The notes under the pieces were generated by a model. That model was given only the letters and a program-made list of their open reading frames with translations. It had not been told where the DNA came from and ran no database searches. From positions 7,680,055 to 7,744,054 of the forward strand of contig NC_058508.1 of NCBI RefSeq assembly GCF_020382885.2: DNA of 64,000 bases, given 5' to 3'. The number at the start of each line of letters is the position of its first letter. Position 1 is the stretch's first letter. The position numbers and the translations under genes were made by a program. Origin of the DNA: Scatophagus argus. Taxonomy: Eukaryota; Chordata; Actinopteri; Scatophagidae. Shown here piece by piece: positions 1-16,848 of this stretch.

Positions 1-1
1 G

Positions 2-3000
2 GACCCTTTCGGATGTCCATCTGTGTACCTAACAGGCACGGATCTGATGGAGGGTGTGGAGTGTGGAGTTGGAAATGTTTATGCCCAAGATCAGCTTGCT
101 GTAACCTATCTTGGGAAGAGAGACAAGGTTCGCATTGTGCTAAATGGGAAAGGGAGCTTTGCTCTGGCACTGGAGAAACTTCAAGACAGCCTGAAGAAAA
201 ACCTGAAGTTAGTTATGCTTCTAGCTGTACGATATGCGATTGCACACCAAATGGGAGCTCTGGAGAGTCTACTGAAACAGGGTCAAACTGACAAAACAAA
301 TGTAGAGACATATCACTGTTCAGAGAGCCAAGACAATGGCAAAAATGCTGCTGACTCCACCTCTGGCATGAGTCCAGACTACACTCTTGTCATCCATGGT
401 GGCGCAGGAGAGGACATGATGCTGAACACTGACGTGATTGGTGTCATTGAGTTTGCTCTACAGACGGCCTTAACCCTTGGATCCCAAGAGCTTCAACAAG
501 GTGGCAGGAGTCTGGACTCAGTTCAGAGGTCAGTGGAAGCTTTGGAGGACTGTTTCCTGTTCAATGCAGGTAAAGGCTCGGTATTTAACAAAGATGGCAA
601 AAATGAAATGGAAGCAACCATTGTAGATGGCAGTGCATCAAGATCAGGGTCTGTTGCTTGTGTGCAAAGTGTGAAGAATCCAATTAAAGCAGCCAGATGT
701 GTCATGGAGAAAAGCTCACATTCACTCATTGTGGGAGATGGAGCTGAGGAGTTTTTGCATGGGTTGGAGGAGAAAGAGAAGCCTGTTGGACCTGAGTATT
801 TCTACACTGATATACGTTACAGAGAGTTAACTGCAAAACTTAGTGGTAGAAATACCTCAAAAAACAATCACCCTCAAACAGTTGGAGCTGTGGCCCTGGA
901 TCGCTGGAATAGATTGGCTGCTGCAACCTCCACAGGAGGGTTAGTTGGAAAGCTGAAAGGGCGAGTTGGAGATACAGCAGTAGTAGGAGCAGGAATATAT
1001 GCTGATGACAAGGTAGCTATTACATGCTCTGGAGATGGAGATGTATTTCTGAGGCACACAGTTGCACAGAAAATAGCCAGTCTGTACCATTACAAAGGCT
1101 ATAGCCTTAGGCAGGCATGTAGAGAAGTGATGGCTGAAAATCTGAATGGGATCTGTGCAGGAATCATTGCTGTGGACATTAAAGGTGATGCCATCATTGA
1201 AACAAATTCTGGTGTGATCTTTGTTGCCTCAATGATAAATGGCATTCCACGGGCAGAAGTCCTGAGGCCCGTGAAGAGTTTCTCTAATGTAATCTGGGAA
1301 ACGGATGAGCTGGTTGCTTACCTTAATCCCAAGCCCTGGATCCCTGGGTCAGCCATTCTGACCAGAAAAGCTCTCAATGGGGCAAGCAGCATCTTCCAGT
1401 TGGCTACACCTGATTTTGTGGCAATGCTACAAGGAGCAAGGGCTGTGTCAAGCTTGCTATGTGAGCGATTGGGGGTGCAGCGCTGTGCTTTGGTTTTCAA
1501 TCCGACATCTGGACAGGCAGCACAAATCAGGCTTCTCCCACTTCATGGCCTAGAGCCAAAATGGCAGCCCCATCTTGCCCATGAAGAAGAATTCCACACT
1601 CATGATCCAGGCTATTGCACCTCAAAAAGTGGCCCTTGCTGGGATGATGAAGCACTGGCCCAGGTTCAAGCCAGGATTAGAAGTGAACTGCCAACACCAA
1701 ACGCACCCTCTTGTTTTGACTTTTTTGGAGATGCTTCCAATGATGACCTGTTCAGTCGCATTGTGCGTGGACAGCAACAACAGTGGAGAGTGTGGGAAGA
1801 CAGTGAGCATGTGGCCTTCCTCACACCATATCCAAACTCTCCTGGACTAACTGTTGTGGTGCCACGCAAGCCACTTTCCAGTGATATCTTCAAACTTGAA
1901 GAAGCTGATTACAAAGCTCTGATCATAGCCACTTATAAAGTTGCCCAACTACTTAAAGAGGGAATGAGAGCTCGAGGTATTGCACTGATCTTTGAGGGCT
2001 TTGAGATTGACTATGCCCATGCCAAGCTGATCCCTCTGTTACCTTCACCTGATGGCACTAACCTTGCTCAGATGCAGCCAGAATGCTGCCAAAGCTACCC
2101 TGGGTATGTGTCATCGTTGGATGGCCCAGCTGCTGATCCTGAGGCCCTCAAAACGATCCACTCAAAAATTACCCAGTGCAGGCCTCCTCATTCATGGGAA
2201 GAACCTCTGTCTCACCCCACTCTTGCCATCAAGAGCCAGTGGTATCGCAACCTGTTCCAGATTCAAAACACTCTTTTCCACAGCACAGTGGAATATTTCC
2301 ACAATTCCTGCCACTATTCCTATGCTCTAACCCCTCTAACCACTGACACCATCTCCTCACCTATGGGTCTGGGATCAGACTCAGAGCCAGTTTCTGTTAA
2401 TCTGCTGGGCCAGGATGTCTACCTGGCTGACTCAATGCAATTTGTACTTGAATACTTCCTTCGTTTCCAGGAGAACCTGCCAGGGACATATTACATATCT
2501 CCAAGCTTTAGAGGGGAAGATCCTGATGCCACACACTTGAATCAGTTCTACCACGTGGAGTGTGAATTGCTGGGTGACATGGACAATGCCATATCCATTG
2601 CGGAGGGATATGTGGCTCATCTCACCAAGTCTATGTTGAAGAATCACTCTGATAAGATCCTCGACACTGCTGGGACACTTAAACATGTCACAGCCATGCT
2701 GAGTAAGCTGGATGGAAAGACCCCACTACCAAGAGTTCCTCTAGACCAGGCCATTCCCATGATGCCCTCTGCTGACTGCGTTGAGTGGGTCCAAGATGGC
2801 CAGCCCCAGTTTGGCAGAAAACTAACACGCAAAGGAGAACGGGTCTTGATAGAGAAATATGGTGGTGCTGTCTGGCTGACTGAGATGGACCATCTAGGAG
2901 TCCCCTTCTACCAAGCATATGTGGAAAGTACTGGGCGGAGCAAAGCCAAAGCTGCTGACCTTCTCTTCGGGCTGGGTGAGACTGTGGGTCTTGGTGAACG

Positions 3001-3217
3001 TCATTCCACCCCTGTAATGGTACAGGAGGCCCTCAGGCACCATGCAGTGCCAGAGCAGTCCTACAAATGGTACATAAACATGCGGCAAATGAAACCACTC
3101 CTCACCAGTGGATGGGGCATGGGGACAGAGCGCTACTTGTGTTGGCTACTTCAGCATGATGACATCAGAGATATGCATATCATTCCTAGGATGAAAGGAA
3201 TAAAGTACATGCCCTGA
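2..3217 (+). CDS. Asparaginase-like / tandem HIT / AsnRS-like fusion protein (5' partial)
   Basis: The frame is open from the window edge, so the true start may lie upstream; the first in-frame ATG is at 47. Residues are counted from base 23. Residues 1-115 are not recognised. Residues 116-415 look like the isoaspartyl peptidase/L-asparaginase (Ntn hydrolase) family: VIHGGAGE, then HPQTVGAVALD with the presumed nucleophile Thr286, and GRVGDTAVVGAG. Residues 422-512 look like a HIT fold without its histidines (GQAAQIRLLPLHG). Residues 591-680 are a second HIT domain with YAHAKLIP, keeping the central His666. Residues 737-1064 are a class II synthetase core like AsnRS or archaeal asparagine synthetase, with motif 2 (SFRGED, Arg830) and motif 3 (GMGTER, Arg1037) but no anticodon-binding OB domain visible. 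There are no introns in 3.2 kb. An asparagine-related role is inferred, not shown. Confidence 0.82.
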   Translation, partial: DPFGCPSVYLTGTDLMEGVECGVGNVYAQDQLAVTYLGKRDKVRIVLNGKGSFALALEKLQDSLKKNLKLVMLLAVRYAIAHQMGALESLLKQGQTDKTNVETYHCSESQDNGKNAADSTSGMSPDYTLVIHGGAGEDMMLNTDVIGVIEFALQTALTLGSQELQQGGRSLDSVQRSVEALEDCFLFNAGKGSVFNKDGKNEMEATIVDGSASRSGSVACVQSVKNPIKAARCVMEKSSHSLIVGDGAEEFLHGLEEKEKPVGPEYFYTDIRYRELTAKLSGRNTSKNNHPQTVGAVALDRWNRLAAATSTGGLVGKLKGRVGDTAVVGAGIYADDKVAITCSGDGDVFLRHTVAQKIASLYHYKGYSLRQACREVMAENLNGICAGIIAVDIKGDAIIETNSGVIFVASMINGIPRAEVLRPVKSFSNVIWETDELVAYLNPKPWIPGSAILTRKALNGASSIFQLATPDFVAMLQGARAVSSLLCERLGVQRCALVFNPTSGQAAQIRLLPLHGLEPKWQPHLAHEEEFHTHDPGYCTSKSGPCWDDEALAQVQARIRSELPTPNAPSCFDFFGDASNDDLFSRIVRGQQQQWRVWEDSEHVAFLTPYPNSPGLTVVVPRKPLSSDIFKLEEADYKALIIATYKVAQLLKEGMRARGIALIFEGFEIDYAHAKLIPLLPSPDGTNLAQMQPECCQSYPGYVSSLDGPAADPEALKTIHSKITQCRPPHSWEEPLSHPTLAIKSQWYRNLFQIQNTLFHSTVEYFHNSCHYSYALTPLTTDTISSPMGLGSDSEPVSVNLLGQDVYLADSMQFVLEYFLRFQENLPGTYYISPSFRGEDPDATHLNQFYHVECELLGDMDNAISIAEGYVAHLTKSMLKNHSDKILDTAGTLKHVTAMLSKLDGKTPLPRVPLDQAIPMMPSADCVEWVQDGQPQFGRKLTRKGERVLIEKYGGAVWLTEMDHLGVPFYQAYVESTGRSKAKAADLLFGLGETVGLGERHSTPVMVQEALRHHAVPEQSYKWYINMRQMKPLLTSGWGMGTERYLCWLLQHDDIRDMHIIPRMKGIKYMP

Positions 3218-3774
3218 TTATAACTCTTCCATAGATATTTAGGCCACTAGAAGTAAAATAATAATTGGGCCAAGGTAAAATATTCAGAAATGTTGTGTTT
3301 TGGCTCTGAAACATACTGTAAATGCATCATTGTAAAAAGAGAAAAAGAAATAAATGTAGGTAAAAATTAGATTACCGGAAGTAAACCATTCATCGTTAAA
3401 CTGTGAACAGTAAGATTTGGTTTCTCTTCTTAGTGGTACAGCTACATTTTCAATATGCTGCCAAGTAAGAATGCACTACTACTGTAAGCATGACATGGAT
3501 TGTTTCAATGTCCTCATTTCTTTAGGACTTATTAATAGCATTGGCAAAATAATTAGCTGAGCAGTATAGATTGTATGAAGTTGTTCAGACTTTGCAACGA
3601 CCACATAAAGGAACAGATTTGTTAAACTTCTTGGACATATTGTATTATTTTATGTAAGAAAATTCTCTACATTGTTCTTCTGTATGTTTTGTTTAACTTC
3701 TGTCACATCTTTGTTTGTAAAGGATTTTTGTGAAAGTTATGTGGATCATGCATCATTGTTCTTTTTAATGAAAT

Positions 3775-3780
3775 AATAAA
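3775..3780 (+). terminator. Polyadenylation signal of the fusion gene
   Basis: A canonical AATAAA lies 558 bp after the stop codon, in AT-rich sequence typical of a 3' UTR. No other coding signal lies between it and the stop codon. Confidence 0.6.
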
Positions 3781-4729
3781 GACTTTTTAAACGGATGCTA
3801 CAGACAGGCACTGTCTGGATGGATTTTGTTTGTCTCAGGCCAGAGGGAAGCTTAAATGTGTGTTTAAATGTAGGATTTTAATTTCAGATGATGGATTATA
3901 GCACAGTGTGAGACTGGTAAAGAAATTTATCGCAGTTTACAGTGTATATTAAAGATTTACTGTGCTGTGCAGAATTTGTCAGCTGCTGTTTGTAAAGAAT
4001 CAGAATCAGAATACTCTCGCTCTCACTCACATTACAAGGTTTCAGTTGGTGTCATGTTCAGATCATATGGCAGGCAAATATAATGTTCCGGGCCAAATTC
4101 TTTTAGTGGTTAAGAATTCCACAGACAGATTTTCCACACACATGCATTAAAAAGAGAGCATCTCACAAAAGAGTTTCTGGACAAAACTGACCCAATATGT
4201 TAATAAATACAATGTATCAACGACAAGTTAGAAATACTATTAATAATACATGTTTAACATGAAATTCAGTTTGTAAAGTTGTTTCTAAATATAATACAAC
4301 ATTGCCAGTCCAACAATACGTGCACTACAGATTTGAACCTCTCTGACCTGTGAATTGAATGTGGCCACTTAATATCAAATTAATACCATTACGCCAGCAC
4401 TGAAAATAGCTTGATTTTTAAGTTGAAACATTATTTTTGATAAACAGCATAACGACTACAGCAGCTCAAGTCCTATCGCCATAAAAGTTAATCATAAAGG
4501 TATAAACATAATTAATATTATTTCTTAATCTGTTGAATATAATCAATCAGATCTGGAATATAGGTAATTATTATAAAAAAAATAGTGCAACATCTTGCTG
4601 TAAAAGGGACTATTTACAAACATATCGCAACCGCTTCATATACAGTCAATGATAATGACAACATGATAATAACCCGGATGTAGTATGTGAGATCTTTTAG
4701 TTTCCGGTTTGCACTGTCGTGTCTGACCC
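3781..4729. other. Intergenic, AT-rich
   Basis: About 950 bp of AT-rich spacer between the fusion gene and the mief1 promoter. I see no coding exon, RNA gene or recognisable repeat. Confidence 0.5.
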
Positions 4730-4894
4730 CCGGCTTGAGCAGAGCCCTACCTCTGCTTGAAGAAAAAAATCTTTGCTCTAATTTCTGAAACGTAGGTTGG
4801 CTCGTGTTTCTTTTCTGTGTGGACTTGTGTCTTTGCTTCATTTCTGTATTCCGCACATTTTTACGAAGTGTCTTGTCAATAAGGCTGGCTAAAG
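4730..4894 (+). other. mief1: Probable non-coding first exon and promoter of mief1
   Basis: A less AT-rich stretch ends in a good splice donor (CTAAAG then GTAAGG at 4895). An ETS-like TTCCGG lies near 4702. It fits a 5' UTR exon spliced to the acceptor at 5772. The transcription start is not visible, so the left edge is a guess. Confidence 0.4.
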
Positions 4895-5452
4895 GTAAGG
4901 TCAGCGCTTTCCTAGCCTAACAGCTAGTTAGCATGTCTAGCTAACAAGCTAGTCAAGAGATGTATGACTTTCCGTTGAGCCAGCCATTTTCTAGAGACAG
5001 CTGAACCTCGTTAGGTTCTGCTTCCAGTATTTTACATTTCCAGAGGCAATAGTTACATAGAAGTCGTTGAAAGTCATGAAGTTAATGGGCCACGGTGTTT
5101 AGCTGGCGTTAGTTGTCACAGTTGTCACATTTGCATGGTTGCTAACAGCTAACGCTACAGTGCCTACCAGCTGACACCGTGTCGGAAATGCTTTTGAGAG
5201 CGAGCCATTTGTTCAGTGCGACAAAATATAGACTGGCTAAAGGAGCAGGTTTCTGCGCTAAAGATGAGGTGCTTGTAAATGTAACGTTAATCTATCGTCC
5301 AGTCTCTTCAAGACAGAGATCTGATAAACAAAATAACTGAACCATTGGTCATGGATGGACAGTGGCACAACGTTACTTTCCTGCACCATGGAATACTAAG
5401 CTACTGTTTAACTTTCTCATTTAAAGCAGAGTGATCACTAGCCAAGAGTGAC

Positions 5453-5477
5453 AGGCAGGTAGTAACGCTACCTGCCT
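5453..5477. repeat. Perfect short inverted repeat in mief1 intron 1
   Basis: AGGCAGGTAG (5453-5462) and its exact complement CTACCTGCCT (5468-5477) flank the 5-nt loop TAACG. The RNA would form a 10-bp hairpin. No function is known to me. Confidence 0.7.
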
Positions 5478-5808
5478 TTCACTACCTGTTCACTCCCTGT
5501 ACAAGCAGCAAACTGTTGTTCTCTCTTCCCACCCATACTCTCCGCCTTTGCCTCCTCACATTCTTCCACCTCATACTGCTAACATCTATCCACAGATCTG
5601 CCATGATGATCAGATTAATCTTAATCTCCCCTATGACTTTTCTAATAATTTAGATGTGGTTGTCATGTCACCCACCCATTTTTTTTCACCCACTCATTTC
5701 ATTAAGAACTGATGCAACTTTGCAGTCTACTAATGCTAGTCCTAAAATAATTCTTGCTTTTCTTTTCCCAAGGACCAGGGTGCCCCCCCTCTCTATGTGT
5801 GGTCCCTA

Positions 5809-6021
5809 ATGGGCGGCTGGTCTCGCAGTGCTGTGCTGGAGCTGTACCGGGCGCTGCTCCGTGCAGGGCGTCACCTTCAGTACACTGACCGTAATTACTA
5901 TCGTCGTGCCGTGGCTCGCGAGTTTCGCCGTTGCCAAGCCCTGACAATACAGGAAGATAAGGAGGAAGCACTGAAGAGGGGCCAGTTCTTCCTCAGTAGC
6001 CGATTGGGTGGTCTTATGTAG
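5809..6021 (+). CDS. mief1: MIEF1 microprotein (MIEF1-MP / altMiD51), upstream ORF
   Basis: This 70-residue ORF in the mief1 leader has the same length as the human MIEF1 microprotein and the same layout. It starts MGGWSRSAVLELYRALLRAG, with the LYR tripeptide at residues 12-14, then YTDRNYY, an arginine-rich helix with Phe39, and ends SSRLGGLM. LYR-family proteins act in the mitochondrial matrix with acyl carrier protein; the human microprotein is reported to bind mitoribosome assembly factors. The start is the ATG at 5809; no in-frame ATG precedes it in the exon, which begins after the acceptor at 5772. A five-codon ORF (5795-5809) ends on its start as TAATG. The exon's donor is unclear: GT sites follow 6042, 6063 and 6076. 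Confidence 0.9.
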   Translation: MGGWSRSAVLELYRALLRAGRHLQYTDRNYYRRAVAREFRRCQALTIQEDKEEALKRGQFFLSSRLGGLM

Positions 6022-6346
6022 GGGGAAGGGTTCATCTGGAGGTGGGTTAAAGGTCATCTGGAGGTGTACCTCCCAGGTGGGTTTACAAACTGAGACATGC
6101 TGGACAGTTTAGTTTTGTAACATAGAGTAAATATCACAGGTCATGAGTAAGACGATGCTAAGTGTTGCTACTAATTGATTTCCTTCTGTGCTACAATTCT
6201 TGAAATAGTAGTAAACTGTGAGCTTCTAAACTGTGTGTGTTATACCTGAGAAGTTGATTACACAACATGTTGTAGCGTTGGACCAAAGAAAATCCTTTTT
6301 TTTTTTTTTGTCCCTGTCCTCTTTATGCCAGTGTCCCCGCAGCAGG

Positions 6347-8757
<2,411 letters not shown>

Positions 8758-9343
8758 CAACCTCTTCATATCACTACGCAGCAAGGTGGCACCTGTCCAC
8801 CACTGTTTGGTTGGCGACAGTGACCTCAAACCAAAATGAGGTCGCGGGGGAAGAAAAACAAATGCATGGAATCATCCTCTCTCCCGAATAACATGTTCTT
8901 TTCTTAATCACCTCTTCCCAAACATCAGTGGGAGTATGTGATGAACACAGTAGCATTTTCCTAGTGTTCGGTTCAGTGTGAGTCTTGACATGAAAGCTCT
9001 ATGTGTGATCATACAAGTACTCTATCTTTGGTGAAAGTGAAGGCTCATTGGATGTTGTGGCTCTCGCTAAAGCCATTGTATTAATGAAGTTAAGAGTAGA
9101 CATGCTGTTACTGCCCTATACAGTGGAATGGGGTAATAGACTGATTGGTCCATTCCTTGTCAAAATACAAGTGGAACACATGAATCTAACTTCTGAAATC
9201 TGAGGAAATTTTCATTCTGTGGACAGTTTTATGAGGATAAACATGTTCAGTGCATTGAAATGTTCTCTGCTCTGTGTTGAGATGGGGCCGCACTGCTGTG
9301 TCGGGGTAGAATGTAATGTTGTGTATATGCCAAACCAAATGTT

Positions 9344-9349
9344 AATAAA
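9344..9349 (+). terminator. mief1: Polyadenylation signal of mief1
   Basis: AATAAA lies 587 bp after the mief1 stop codon, near the end of a non-coding 3' UTR (8758 to about 9370). Confidence 0.6.
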
Positions 9350-9370
9350 TCGTTGATCAGCCTGAAAAAC

Positions 9371-11489
9371 ATGTTCTTGAGTTAGAGACAAGTTAATTGT
9401 CTTTTCATTCTCATTTTGTGGCCACATGAAATACTGCTAGAAATCAAGATTTTATAAGAAAACTTCATTAATACAGTGGCAATGTGTAAGCTTTACATGT
9501 TTCCATGGATCTGTGAAAACAAACGTCATTCTGTTACTGGAATGTCTGCAGCTTGCATGTGTTGTCTACCTGGTCTATAAATCAAACAGTTCAATATAAA
9601 CTTGAGTAATACATTGATGTCTATTTCTAAGATTTCTAATTTACATTGTTCAACTCTGGATCTGACATAAAGCAGAATATCCATCTACAAATGGAATATA
9701 CTAACATTTCTGAAAATATGAACAAACAATACAGCACAACCATTTTTATCATGCACTTATTTTGGCATGGCTGGAAAATGTTTCCATGTGACTGTCTGTC
9801 TAACACAGAGCTGCTCATTGTTTGTTATGAAAAGGAGCTTTCTTCTCCAGTTCCACGTTTGTTGCTTTGGAGCACAGGTCAGATATGCTTTATGAACTCA
9901 TTTTTAACTTTTAAGACCGCCATTACGGGTTACTTTGCACTTTCAAAATGTTGTGTTTTGATGTGGATCTGCAACATGGAAAGAGTTTCATTGGGACATT
10001 CTGAAAGTGCTTTTGTTTTTTGCTTTAATTTAAACACAAGATCCTTGTTCATCTTGATTATTATCTTCAATTCAGAATGCGTTTTTATCATGGGAGAACA
10101 TTTGATTGGACACTTTAGGTTTCCAGTCTGTCTGTGGCTGGAGGCATTCATGACTGACAACATGTTGCTGTGATCATGGTACTAACCTGTAGGAGAAGGG
10201 TTTTGTGTGTTCATCATGTGATCATTTAACCTCAGTATTAACTGCAGTTCCTGGCCTGATTACAGTTAGAGCATTGAGCCTCTTACCTCTGTAGGTCTGT
10301 ATTATTGTGTGTGTGTGTGTGCACTTTAAGTCCACATTTAACCTTGATAACTTATCTGGTCTGTCTGTCTAGAGTATATAGCCAGACATGGATTAGTGTA
10401 GTGTACTAGGCCATGCTATAGGTCAGTTCTGGCCCTGTTCATGAAGTTTGGGGCACCAACACATGACCCGTAGACATGATTGCTATTAGCAAGCTGCTGT
10501 TTGCCTGTCATGTCTACATGTGTATTAATAGATTACAGGTGCTAATCTCCTTTAGATCAAGATCTGATTGAGAGGGACCAACTCACAGATCCTGTTATAT
10601 AAAAGCAGCTTTGATAGCCAAGGTCTCTGATGCTAGCTGAGCCTGCTGCTCAGTGGAGCTCGTCAGTTCATCACTGCGTTGCAGGTGGCGGTGAGTGGAG
10701 TCACTGTAACAATAGCCAAACTGTCAAGTGGAGTTTTGTGTCTCTGTCTAAATGACAAGCCCCAAACATACTGTCCAAACAGATAAACACATGGTTGGTT
10801 TTTGTTCTCACTTTAGCCTTAGAATAATAATAATAATAAAAAAAATGATTATGGAGCAAGTGTCCCCTTACCCCCAGCACGCTGTTTGTATAGTGTACAA
10901 TATGTTTATAATTGCATTGTGCATTCAGTTAATAATCAAGATAATAATGGAGGAACAGGTGAATATTTTTATATTTATTGTACATTTGTAACCAAAAAGA
11001 GATTAATATTTATCTGCATTGATTCAGTTCAGCATGTAAAGTCCCACTCATTGTGCTTCATTAAGTGCTTTGTTCTGGATGTACTCAAAATGAATCCACA
11101 CTAGATCTTGTTTGTGTGCATATGAAGTGTCTTCCTAGTTTACGCTACAGATTACTACTGTGCTGAAGGGAGAGGAATCACTGTGCCACATTTGTATTAT
11201 TACATTTGTTATTGTAAACGAAACAAAGTAGATCTCTACCTCTACCTTGTGGAGAGCATACTGGCCATATGCTGTGTTGCATGCTGTGTATTCTTCCCCA
11301 GCTTTTTTCATTCTTTTTTTTTTTTAGTTCATCTCTGGAGTTGCAATGCAGCACTTTGTATACTTGATTAAATGTTACAAATGACATCCTGTAAGTTCAT
11401 CTTTGTGTTTTTTTTTTACCCCCCCCCCCCCCACACACACACACACAGAGGCAGGTAAAAATTCAAAGCCCATCCATCCAAAAATTGAC
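9371..11489. other. Intergenic between mief1 and the aspartic protease gene
   Basis: AT-rich spacer between two converging genes. It holds a (GT)n tract near 10304-10322, an inverted repeat at 10470-10517, a TATA-like stretch near 10596, and a C run followed by (CA)n at 11420-11448. The open frames here have no recognisable protein character. Confidence 0.5.
10470..10517. repeat. Inverted repeat with 10-bp perfect arms
   Basis: GTAGACATGA (10470-10479) pairs exactly with TCATGTCTAC (10508-10517) across a 28-nt spacer. The spacer holds a second small hairpin (GCAAGC with GTTTGC). The size is near that of a small pre-miRNA stem, but I recognise no known miRNA. Confidence 0.6.
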
Positions 11490-11495
11490 AAGATA

Positions 11496-11513
11496 TTTAT
11501 TTGAAGTTTTATT
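11496..11513 (-). terminator. napsa: Polyadenylation signals of the aspartic protease gene
   Basis: Two AATAAA hexamers on the minus strand (complement of TTTATT at 11496-11501 and 11508-11513) lie about 530 bp beyond the stop codon. The span 11514-12036 is then the 3' UTR. Confidence 0.6.
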
Positions 11514-12036
11514 CAGTGCAACATTTGGTAAAAAACAAAACATCCTGATTAAAAAGAAACATCCCGAGATACCTTCAGCATTCAAAAGCAGCATTGGTTA
11601 TTAGACATTGGAAACTAGAAGTGGTTCAGTTGCTTGGAAGGTGACAAAGTTCACATCCAAAAATTTGAGGTTGTTCCCTCAAAGCAACTGAAGTACAGAA
11701 AAAAAAAAAAAAAAGCCTGAATAAATGCCTGAAAATGCATAGCTCTGATAGATGCCTGCTGTACCAAAGATGAAGCTTAAACTCAAAAGCATCTTCACAG
11801 GTTCAATAAACACAGTGAAGCTGTCCCTTTGTCCAGTGGCAGAGTATCCACATTCCTAGTTAATTATATGGATATGGCTATTAATGTAGCATCATACTCA
11901 TTGGAAACCAACTTATGTAAATTTCAAATGCAAATCAAACACTGGCCATGAAATGTAGCTTTGCTTGGTGTTACCTTTAAAGTCAAATTACAACAAATGA
12001 GTAGTGAGACATTTCATACAAACAGTGCTCCGGAGG

Positions 12037-16280
<4,244 letters not shown>

Positions 16281-16689
16281 GTCGGTCCTCGCGGAAACAA
16301 CACACACTTTACTTTTGTTTCCGCCACTAACAAGCGAACTAACACACACGCCACTACGCCACTATTTCAACTGACGCAGAAAGCGAAATGCGCTTCGGCA
16401 ACGTCCGCGCTTACTCGGGTTTTCTCCGTTATGTGGCTCAGTGATTGGACGGGAATCAATCATAATGTTGTTCCGATTGGTGGAAGAGGGTGACCATCAC
16501 ACTTCTTTATAACCTGCGCACTAGGTGTGTTCATGGTCACGAGTTATACTGAAACTGTGAATTTATGATAGGGCACATGCCTGCACACTGTGCAAATCAT
16601 TTAAATAGCACCTGGCCAAACGTCTGATATCATGGAGCACATTCTTATCACAGTTTATTGAATACTTTCCCCAAATAGTCTATGTAATG

Positions 16690-16848
16690 TTCATCCTTAT
16701 TCTATTTTATTTTTATTTTATTCTTCAATTATATGTTACTTGTTACGTTCTATGTATGCACCAATCACCAAGACAAATTCCTAGTAGTGTGAAACCTCTT
16801 CACTTACATGGCAATAAAGTTTTTTCTGATTCTGATTCTGATGCTATG
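16690..16848 (+). repeat. 3' end of a LINE (L2-like) with (TGATTC)n tail
   Basis: The piece CACCAAGACAAATTCCTAG, then TTACATGGCAATAAAG, then repeats of TGATTC, matches the 3' tail seen on many fish L2-type retrotransposons. Only the tail is visible, as a 5'-truncated copy. The left edge is approximate. Confidence 0.55.

Noticed and set aside
5387-5408. 20-bp exact match TGGAATACTAAGCTACTGTT shared with 61296-61315
   Set aside because: Flanks do not align, so it is too short to call a repeat family; may be chance or a remnant.
9646-10173. 175-codon open frame downstream of mief1
   Set aside because: Composition is that of AT-rich spacer; no domain, no splice context, and it lies past the mief1 polyadenylation signal.
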